64,000 nucleotides of DNA from Deltaproteobacteria bacterium (GTDB lineage Bacteria > Desulfobacterota > Binatia > UBA9968 > JAJDTQ01). The position numbers and the translations under genes were made by a program. Below are positions 57,955 through 64,000 of this stretch, piece by piece. Below the pieces are notes generated by a model that saw only the letters and a program-made list of their open reading frames with translations, searched no databases and was not told the origin of the DNA. Position 1 is the first letter of the stretch, and every line of letters starts with the position of its first letter. The stretch covers positions 1 to 64,000 of the forward strand of contig JAPPNF010000025.1 of NCBI GenBank assembly GCA_028818755.1, written 5' to 3'.

Positions 57955-58877
57955 TGCGCCTCCTCCACCACCACCGTTCCGGACGCCGCCGTCAGTTCCC
58001 CGTACAGCGTGCCGAGGCGCTCGGTCAACGGCCCCGGAACGCCCTCGCCGATTGTCCGCCCGTCGATCTCGGTCACGCTCGCCAGCTCGCCCATCGTGCC
58101 GGTACAGAACGCCTCGTCCGCGCGGTACGCTTCGGTCAGCGAGAGGTCGGCGACGCGGGTGGGGATGTCGTGCTCGCCGCAAAGATCGAGAACGGTCGCG
58201 CGCGTGATCCCCTCGGGGCAGGCGACGGTGCGACTGGTCATCACGACGCCGTCGGACACGAAGAAGAGGTGGGTCGCATTCGTCTCGGCGATGAACCCCC
58301 GCCGGTCCAGCATGACGGCATCGTCTGCGCCCGCCGCGTTGGCCTCGATCTTCGCCAGGATCGACTGGAGCAGGTTGGCGTGGTGAATCTTCGGGTCCAG
58401 CGTGTCCGGATCGAATCGCCGCACGGAACTCGTGATGAGGCGCAGGCCCGACCGGTCGTACACGGGAGACTTGTGCTCGGCGACCACGATCAGGGTGGGC
58501 CCGGCCTGGTTGAGCCGCGGGTCCATTCCGCTCGTGACCTTGATCCCGCGCGTCAGCGTGAGCCGAATGTGCACGCCGTCGCGCATGCGGTTCGCGGCCA
58601 GGGTCCGCCGTATCTCCTCGATGATCTCGTCGTCCGACGGTATCACCTCGAAGGCGAGCGCGAGTGCCGACGAGCGCAGGCGCGCGAGGTGCTCGCGGAG
58701 CTTGAAGATCCTTCCGTCGTACAACCGAAGTCCCTCCCAGACCGCGTCGCCCCCCTGCACGACCGAGTCGAACGGGCTGATACCCGCCCGGTCGCGGTGT
58801 TGGAGCTCGCCGTTGATGTTCACGAGAATGTCCCGGTTGCGCTCGTCGAAAGTCTGGAGCATCGGAAGGTCTCCCAT
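57951..58877 (-). CDS. Branched-chain aminotransferase-like protein (class IV)
   Basis: 308 residues of PLP fold type IV: ILVNINGELQHRDRAGIS, GGDAVWEGLRLYDGRIFKL, PLP lysine in LDPKIHHANLLQSILAK, LDRRGFIAETNATHLFFV and CPEGITRATVLDLC. It is closest to IlvE or D-amino acid aminotransferase types, which cannot be separated here. Start at 58877, with ATG at 58862 also possible. It heads an operon with a sigma and anti-sigma factor. Confidence 0.88.
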   Translation of the reverse strand: MGDLPMLQTFDERNRDILVNINGELQHRDRAGISPFDSVVQGGDAVWEGLRLYDGRIFKLREHLARLRSSALALAFEVIPSDDEIIEEIRRTLAANRMRDGVHIRLTLTRGIKVTSGMDPRLNQAGPTLIVVAEHKSPVYDRSGLRLITSSVRRFDPDTLDPKIHHANLLQSILAKIEANAAGADDAVMLDRRGFIAETNATHLFFVSDGVVMTSRTVACPEGITRATVLDLCGEHDIPTRVADLSLTEAYRADEAFCTGTMGELASVTEIDGRTIGEGVPGPLTERLGTLYGELTAASGTVVVEEAQ

Positions 58878-59069
58878 CCTCTTCAGTGACACGACCGGGA
58901 CCCGCGATGGTTGTGTGTCACGGGTTTGCCCGTCGGCGCGGACATCCCGCCTATGGTCGAGCTTCCCGAATCCCTGGCGCAACCCCTCGCGTTGCGGGCG
59001 TCCCGGGCGCCCGACATGATTCATCTGTGGTCCCATCCGACAACCCCCGTCCATATGAGGGTCCGAATC

Positions 59070-59651
59070 ATGAAACGCATCCCCTTGCCTTCCCTGCTGA
59101 CCGTGCTCATGCTCGCGTCCTGCACGCAGACAGGCGACAACGCCGTCGCGGACGCTGCGTCGGATCCGGCCGATGCCACAGCCGGGGCGACCGAAACGAT
59201 GGCCAGTCAGGCCCCACACATGCCCACCGACGCCGAGCGCGAGGCCATCCTGGCTGCAGTGCAGGGCATCTTCGACGCGTTGGCCGCGGGTGACGGCGAG
59301 ATCCTCCGCGAGATCATGCATCCGGATGTGCTGATGCACTCGGTGGAGCGGGCGGACGACGGCACGCGATCCAGTTCCACCTCGACGCGGGATCAGCTGA
59401 TCGCGCGGCTGGAGGGCGGCGAGGAGGTCCTCATCGAGCGCATGTGGGATCCGGAGGTACGCGTCAGCGGCGATCTGGCCATGGTCTGGACGCCGTACGA
59501 CTTCTACGTGGGGGACGACCTGAGCCACTGCGGCGCCGATGCGTTGCTGCTCACCCGGAACGAGGACGAGTCGTGGACGATCGTCGCACTGTCGTGGACC
59601 CGGCTCCAGCCGCCCGAGTGTGAGTTGCACCCCGACGGTCCGCCCGCCTGA
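59070..59651 (+). CDS. SnoaL/DUF4440-like lipoprotein
   Basis: 193 residues. Signal peptide with lipobox MLASCTQT, an alanine-rich linker and an NTF2-like domain: REAILAAVQGIFDALAAGDG, IMHPDVLMHSVE, VRVSGDLAMVWTPYDFYV and DALLLTRNEDESWTIVALSW. These small pockets bind or hydrolyse small molecules; no specific role can be given. Between 58878 and 59069 no other gene is seen. Confidence 0.78.
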   Translation: MKRIPLPSLLTVLMLASCTQTGDNAVADAASDPADATAGATETMASQAPHMPTDAEREAILAAVQGIFDALAAGDGEILREIMHPDVLMHSVERADDGTRSSSTSTRDQLIARLEGGEEVLIERMWDPEVRVSGDLAMVWTPYDFYVGDDLSHCGADALLLTRNEDESWTIVALSWTRLQPPECELHPDGPPA

Positions 59652-59696
59652 GGCAGCCGCCGTTCAAGTCCGTCGGCTGAGGGCCGCGGACGGGCC

Positions 59697-60929
59697 CTAC
59701 ATGCCCTGCGGTTGCAGCGAAACCAGCCGGATCACGCGAACGGTCGGTATGCCCACCTCGTCCGCCTCGACGTAGGCCATGAGTCCGTTTGGTCCGAAGG
59801 CGCTCGGGATCCTGACTCCGTTGGCGGGCAGCGTTCCCACGTAGCCCCCTTCCGGGGTCACGATGTCGATGGGTCCGGGTTCGACGCCATCCGCCCCGGT
59901 TCGCTCGACCCAGATTCGATCCTCCCAGTCCACGGCCATGTTGGCGATGACTGGGACCTCGTCCGCGAACCGCAGCTCGTCTACACTCTCCCGCTCGATG
60001 CGGAAAATGCCCACGTTGCTCGGAACTTCGCGGGCGCGATAGCGGTCCCGCGCGGCTTCCTTCATGGCTTCGGTGACCGCGAGGGGCGCGACCGGGCGCT
60101 CTACGGTGCCGACCACGCTGCCATCACGCGCGACCAGTTTGACCCGGTATCCGATCGAGTCGACCACCGCAAGGCGGCCGTCGGAGGTCACGTCGAAGTG
60201 AAGGCGCGGCTCGAAGGAGCGGCCCGCGGACATCCTGGAAACGCCATCGGAGGAGGAGGAGCGCCTGGCATTCCTCCTCTCATCCTCTGGATCGGGCAGC
60301 TCCCAGGCGGTGTAGAGGACTTCCGGCTTGCCGTGCTCGATGGGGAAGATTTCGATGGGTCGGCCGGGGGGCTCCAGTTGCTCCAAGCCTTCGCGAAACC
60401 TCTCGATATCGAACCGGAAGACGGTCGACACCAGACTTCCGTCGGGCAATGCCCTGGCATTCCAGATCGGGCTACCGGTCGCAACGCTCATCGGCATCCT
60501 GCGCAGCTGTTCCCCGTCGGAGCCGAGGACATCAATACCGCGCACGCTACCAACCACGTACCCGCCGTCTCGATATACGTGGAGCGTAAAAGGCGACTGC
60601 AATTCCCCGGGTCCCTCGCCCGATCCTCCCACAAAGCGCACAAAGGTCCCGTTCGGGTCCAACACCACGATTCGGTCCTCCTGCCTATCGAGAATGTGCG
60701 CGTTGCCCGCACCGTCGAATGCAACGCCCGCGATCGAACCGAAGCTCTCCCAGTCCTCCCCCATGTACGCGCCGACCGTGTAGACGTGCTCGGTCGCCGC
60801 GGCCAGCATGACGTCCGGGCCCTCCAGGGTGCCGGGTGGACCACCGTCGCCGGGACCGGGCGCCGAGTCGCCGCACCCGAGGGCGGCAGCCGCTGCTGTC
60901 GTGATCAGGATCGGGGCTTTCGTCCGCAC
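59697..60929 (-). CDS. 6-bladed beta-propeller lipoprotein
   Basis: 410 residues. Lipobox AAALGCGD and a glycine-proline linker, then blades SIAGVAFDGAGNAHILDRQ, GGSGEGPGELQSPFTL, FDVTSDGRLAVVDS and NMAVDWEDRIWVERTG. GTG start at 60929 with GAGGAG 7 bases upstream. Nearest in layout to the propellers at 4684 and 52087. Confidence 0.83.
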   Translation of the reverse strand: MRTKAPILITTAAAAALGCGDSAPGPGDGGPPGTLEGPDVMLAAATEHVYTVGAYMGEDWESFGSIAGVAFDGAGNAHILDRQEDRIVVLDPNGTFVRFVGGSGEGPGELQSPFTLHVYRDGGYVVGSVRGIDVLGSDGEQLRRMPMSVATGSPIWNARALPDGSLVSTVFRFDIERFREGLEQLEPPGRPIEIFPIEHGKPEVLYTAWELPDPEDERRNARRSSSSDGVSRMSAGRSFEPRLHFDVTSDGRLAVVDSIGYRVKLVARDGSVVGTVERPVAPLAVTEAMKEAARDRYRAREVPSNVGIFRIERESVDELRFADEVPVIANMAVDWEDRIWVERTGADGVEPGPIDIVTPEGGYVGTLPANGVRIPSAFGPNGLMAYVEADEVGIPTVRVIRLVSLQPQGM

Positions 60930-61082
60930 AGTAGTCTCCTCTGCGGAGGGATCGGATAGTCACCCAAAAACTAATCTTTTCGTTTATCGGTGTCACGTCG
61001 GCACGCGGGTCTCTGGCCCGCCTCCTGGCCGACCGGTACATTCGCCCCATTCCACACACCGCCCGTCAAGCCAGGAGGGCCC

Positions 61083-62360
61083 ATGGATCGCCCGCCCGAC
61101 CTCCCCCGCCGCCGCTTCCTGCACCTGGCCGGCACGACCGTGGGCCTCGCCGCCACGTCCGCCTGCGCATCCGCCGCCCGGTCGAACGGCCCAGGCGCCC
61201 GCGGCGCCTCAGGCATCAGCGGCCCAGGTGTCCCATTGACGGTCGACCGCACCTACAAGCCCACCCGCTTCGACCCGTGGATCGAACTCGACCGCGCGGC
61301 CTGGGCCCACAACGTCCGCGAGGCCGCGCGGCTGGCAGGCGGGCGGCCGATCCTCGCCGTCGTGAAGAACAACGCGTACGGCCTGGGCGACCGCGCGGTC
61401 GGGCCGATGCTTGCCGGCATGTCCCAGGTGGGCGGCCTCGCTGCCGTGCGCGTCGAAGAGGCTCTTGCCATGCGCGAAGAGGGCGTCACGAAGCCGATCG
61501 TGGTCATGGCCGAGGGGTCCGAGGATGAGATCGAGGAGATGGTGAGGCACGACGTACTGCCGTCGGTCTGGCTGGACGACGCCCCGGGGCGCCTGCGCAA
61601 CGTATCCAGGCGGCTGGGCAGGCCCGTTCCCGTCCAGCTCTTCATCGACACGGGGATGAACCGCGAGGGCATGCCCTACACACGCGCCCGGTCGTGGATA
61701 GAGGAACTCGTCCAAAGCCAGCACGTCGACGTGAACGGCACCTACACCATGTTCACCCACGACCTGGACTTCGACCGGGAGCAGCACGCTCGCTTCGAAG
61801 AGCTGCTGGGCTGGGCCCGCGGGAAGAACCTGCCCCTCGGCACCCTCCACGCCGCCCCCACCTATGAGCTCTTCCACCTGCCCGAGGCGCACTACGACAT
61901 GGTGCGGCCCGGCAATGCCCTGTTCGGGAATCCCCCCGGCGAGGAGGCCAGGGAAATGGCCGACCTCAGGCCCGTGTTCAGCCTGAAGACGCGGGTCGTG
62001 CGGGTCGAGCACCTCGAGCCGGGCGACAGCGCGGGCTTCAACCGCACGTTCATGCCCGACCGTGCCACCTGGGTCGCGCTTCTGCCGATCGGGCGTACCG
62101 ACGGGTATCCATCACAGGCGAACGGGACCTGCGAAGTGCTGATCAACGGTCGTGTGTACCCGGTCGCGGGCGGGGTCAACTCCGCCCACACCATCCTCGA
62201 CATCGGTCCGGACAAGACCGTCGAGGTGGGCGATGTGGCCACGCTCATCGGGCCGGACCACCCGGCCGTGCTACCCCACACCGTGGCCGAGCGCACGGAA
62301 CTCGGCTTCCTGCGGATCATCCAGAGCATGAACCCGCGGCTTCCTAGACGGGTGGTGTAG
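61083..62360 (+). CDS. Tat-exported alanine racemase homologue with Tyr-to-Phe change
   Basis: 425 residues. Twin-arginine signal (RRRFLHLAGTTVGLAATSAC) followed by the alanine racemase barrel: IELDRAAWAHNVREA, PLP lysine in LAVVKNNAYGLG, FIDTGMNREGMPY, MVRPGNALFGNPP and the C-terminal LLPIGRTDGYPSQ. In alanine racemases the second catalytic base is the first tyrosine of SYGATY; here the matching segment is GFNRTF, phenylalanine. The enzyme may lack two-base racemisation. Periplasmic location and possible lipid anchor (SAC) are inferred. ATG at 61083 has GGAGGG upstream. Confidence 0.83.
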   Translation: MDRPPDLPRRRFLHLAGTTVGLAATSACASAARSNGPGARGASGISGPGVPLTVDRTYKPTRFDPWIELDRAAWAHNVREAARLAGGRPILAVVKNNAYGLGDRAVGPMLAGMSQVGGLAAVRVEEALAMREEGVTKPIVVMAEGSEDEIEEMVRHDVLPSVWLDDAPGRLRNVSRRLGRPVPVQLFIDTGMNREGMPYTRARSWIEELVQSQHVDVNGTYTMFTHDLDFDREQHARFEELLGWARGKNLPLGTLHAAPTYELFHLPEAHYDMVRPGNALFGNPPGEEAREMADLRPVFSLKTRVVRVEHLEPGDSAGFNRTFMPDRATWVALLPIGRTDGYPSQANGTCEVLINGRVYPVAGGVNSAHTILDIGPDKTVEVGDVATLIGPDHPAVLPHTVAERTELGFLRIIQSMNPRLPRRVV

Positions 62361-62438
62361 CGGCGGGTCCACACGAGAAGAGACTTGACCATAGGCGAGC
62401 TGTCGACAGAACGCATAGCGACGCACAAGGAGGCATCG

Positions 62439-64000
62439 ATGCCAACTACCCATTTCCGTCCAACCTGCGTCCGCGGTCTCCGGGGTCGTGCGTTTGTTTT
62501 CGCTCGGCGCGCGCGCCTCGCTGCCCTACTCGGCTTGCTGGTCATTCCGGCCGACGCCTCCGCACAAATCCAGCAGCACCTCGACCTCCGTGTCCCCATG
62601 CGCGACGGCGTCGAGCTGTCCGCCAACCTCTGGCTTCCGAACGGCTCCGGGCCCCACCCAACGGTCCTCGTGCGAACGCCCTACATCAAGGCCAACGAGC
62701 GGTACCCGCAACTCGGGAAGCAGTACGCAGAGCGGGGCTACGCCTTCATCGTCCAGGACGCGCGCGGACGCGGGGACTCGGACGGGAGTTTCGACTTCTT
62801 CTTCGCCGATGGGGAGGACGGATACGACACGATCGAATGGATCGCGCGCCAGCCCTGGTCGAACGGACGGGTCGGCATGGTCGGCGGCTCCTACCTGGCG
62901 ACGGTGCAGTGGCTGGCAGCCCGCGAGGGCGCGCGAAATCTGGTCTGCATGATCCCCCAGGCGCCGGGCGGAGACTACTTCGACGAGCTTCCCTACATCG
63001 GGGGCGCCTGGCTGATGAAGTGGTCGCTGGACTGGATCAACGGCACCTCCGGAAGGACGGCTCAGGGGCCCGTCATGGGAGTCACCGACTGGGACGCAGT
63101 GTACGCCCACCGTCCACTCATCACCATGGACGACGCGATGGGGCGCGACATGCCCCTCTACAACGACTTTCTGAATCACCCCACCAGGGACGCCTACTGG
63201 GATCGGATCCTCTTTGAGGACGAAGACTTCGCGGGGATCGACCTGCCCATCCTCGTCTTCACCGGTTGGTTCGACGCCGATCAGCCGGGCACCATGCGCT
63301 ACTGGGAGGGAATGCGGGACCACTCGCCAGGAGCTGACAAGCAGCACATCATCATCGGCCCCTGGGACCACGGGCAAGCCATCAGCGGCGGCGCGCTGAG
63401 CCTGGGCGAATTCCGCTTTACGCCAGAGTCCGTCGTGGACGTGCAGGCCACCCACATGGACTTCTTCGATTACTGCCTAGGAGGCAAGCGATCGACTGCC
63501 GACCTGCCCACAGCGCGCGTGTACCTCACGGGCTCGAACGAGTGGCGGGAGTTCGACGCGTATCCCCCCGCCGAGATGGAGCCGCAGAGCCTTTATCTGT
63601 CGAGCCGCGGCGGAGCGAACTCGCTGGCCGGGGACGGACGCCTGGCCTGGGGCCCACCCGGAGAAGAGCCACCGGACCAGTATACCTACGATCCGCAGAA
63701 TCCGGTGCCGTCAGACATCGGCGGGGCCGCCCAGGGAATCGACCAGCGGCCGATCGAAAGACGCCACGACGTCCTCGTCTACACGAGCGACGTACTCGAT
63801 TCTCCCGTCGAAATCATCGGAGCGGTGGAAGCAATCATCCATGCCGCTACCGACGGGCTCGACACGGACTTCACGGCAAAGCTCGTGGATGTCCAACCGG
63901 ACGGCCGCGCCCTCAAGCTCGGCTGGTGGGACGCCGCCGCGATTCGCGCCCGCTACCGGAACGGCTTCGAAGCGGAGGAGCTGCTGACCCCGGGGCAGGA
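62439..64000 (+). CDS. CocE/NonD family hydrolase (3' end outside window)
   Basis: At least 520 residues; the frame is open at the window edge. Signal peptide (cleavage near ADASAQIQ), then the X-Pro dipeptidyl-peptidase/cocaine-esterase alpha/beta hydrolase: LRVPMRDGVELSANLWLP, FIVQDARGRGDSDG, nucleophile serine in GMVGGSYLATVQW, the aspartate in TGWFDADQPG and histidine in IGPWDHGQ. The C-terminal jelly roll begins near residue 400. It cleaves esters or X-Pro peptides outside the cytoplasm. AAGGAGG lies 6 bases before the ATG. Confidence 0.9.
   Translation, partial: MPTTHFRPTCVRGLRGRAFVFARRARLAALLGLLVIPADASAQIQQHLDLRVPMRDGVELSANLWLPNGSGPHPTVLVRTPYIKANERYPQLGKQYAERGYAFIVQDARGRGDSDGSFDFFFADGEDGYDTIEWIARQPWSNGRVGMVGGSYLATVQWLAAREGARNLVCMIPQAPGGDYFDELPYIGGAWLMKWSLDWINGTSGRTAQGPVMGVTDWDAVYAHRPLITMDDAMGRDMPLYNDFLNHPTRDAYWDRILFEDEDFAGIDLPILVFTGWFDADQPGTMRYWEGMRDHSPGADKQHIIIGPWDHGQAISGGALSLGEFRFTPESVVDVQATHMDFFDYCLGGKRSTADLPTARVYLTGSNEWREFDAYPPAEMEPQSLYLSSRGGANSLAGDGRLAWGPPGEEPPDQYTYDPQNPVPSDIGGAAQGIDQRPIERRHDVLVYTSDVLDSPVEIIGAVEAIIHAATDGLDTDFTAKLVDVQPDGRALKLGWWDAAAIRARYRNGFEAEELLTPGQ

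Overview
The window is GC-rich, densely coded bacterial chromosome. It contains no phage, insertion sequence or CRISPR array. Five lipoprotein or secreted 6-bladed beta-propeller proteins, several exported amidohydrolases, a choice-of-anchor-B protein, two ECF sigma/anti-sigma pairs and many GTG/TTG starts with 4-base gene overlaps suggest an aerobic, non-model Gram-negative lineage. Gemmatimonadota is my best guess; this is inference from gene content, not a marker-gene result.

Layout. 1-7.2 kb: a leucine-rich-repeat zincin that looks truncated at its 5' end, a peroxiredoxin-like selenoprotein gene interrupted by an in-frame TGA, and three beta-propeller genes. 7.2-9.4 kb: seventeen tRNA genes on the minus strand, with two related structured 115-base elements lying beside tRNA-Ser genes. 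9.5-14.1 kb: a squalene/phytoene synthase family enzyme, pterin carbinolamine dehydratase and an RND efflux pump. 14.1-20.3 kb (minus): ligA, a PolX-like PHP protein, a Ca/Na antiporter and a class III aminotransferase in one run. 20.4-26.9 kb: amidohydrolase, orphan DNA methyltransferase, DUF4328 protein, a sigma/anti-sigma/YbjQ operon and a TPR protein. 27-32.2 kb: the sufCBD-Rieske-sufS operon behind an AT-rich operator-like site. 32.3-41.6 kb: lipoproteins, an N-acyl-D-amino-acid deacylase-type enzyme and CoA-metabolism genes (enoyl-CoA hydratase, ADP-forming acyl-CoA synthetase, thiolase). 41.6-46.9 kb (minus): a molybdenum hydroxylase of 4-hydroxybenzoyl-CoA reductase type whose large subunit is fused in frame to a DUF1460 lipoprotein. 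47-51.4 kb: bacilliredoxin, DoxX, a coupled msrA / voltage-gated channel / DUF1707 operon, and a diaminopropionate ammonia-lyase-like enzyme. 51.5-52 kb: an OsmC-family gene interrupted by TGA at its catalytic cysteine position. 52-64 kb: a propeller gene bracketed by a short direct repeat of the osmC end, a HEAT protein with seventeen 18-residue repeats in a sigma-factor operon, more lipoproteins, a Tat-exported alanine-racemase homologue and a CocE/NonD hydrolase that runs off the end.

The strongest result is a pair of selenoprotein genes (Prx-like and OsmC-like). Each has UGA exactly at the catalytic cysteine, intact family sequence on both sides, and a hairpin at the right distance to act as a bacterial SECIS. 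The Sec machinery (selA, selB, selC, selD) is not in the window. Outside the tRNA array no gene-free stretch exceeds about 200 bases.
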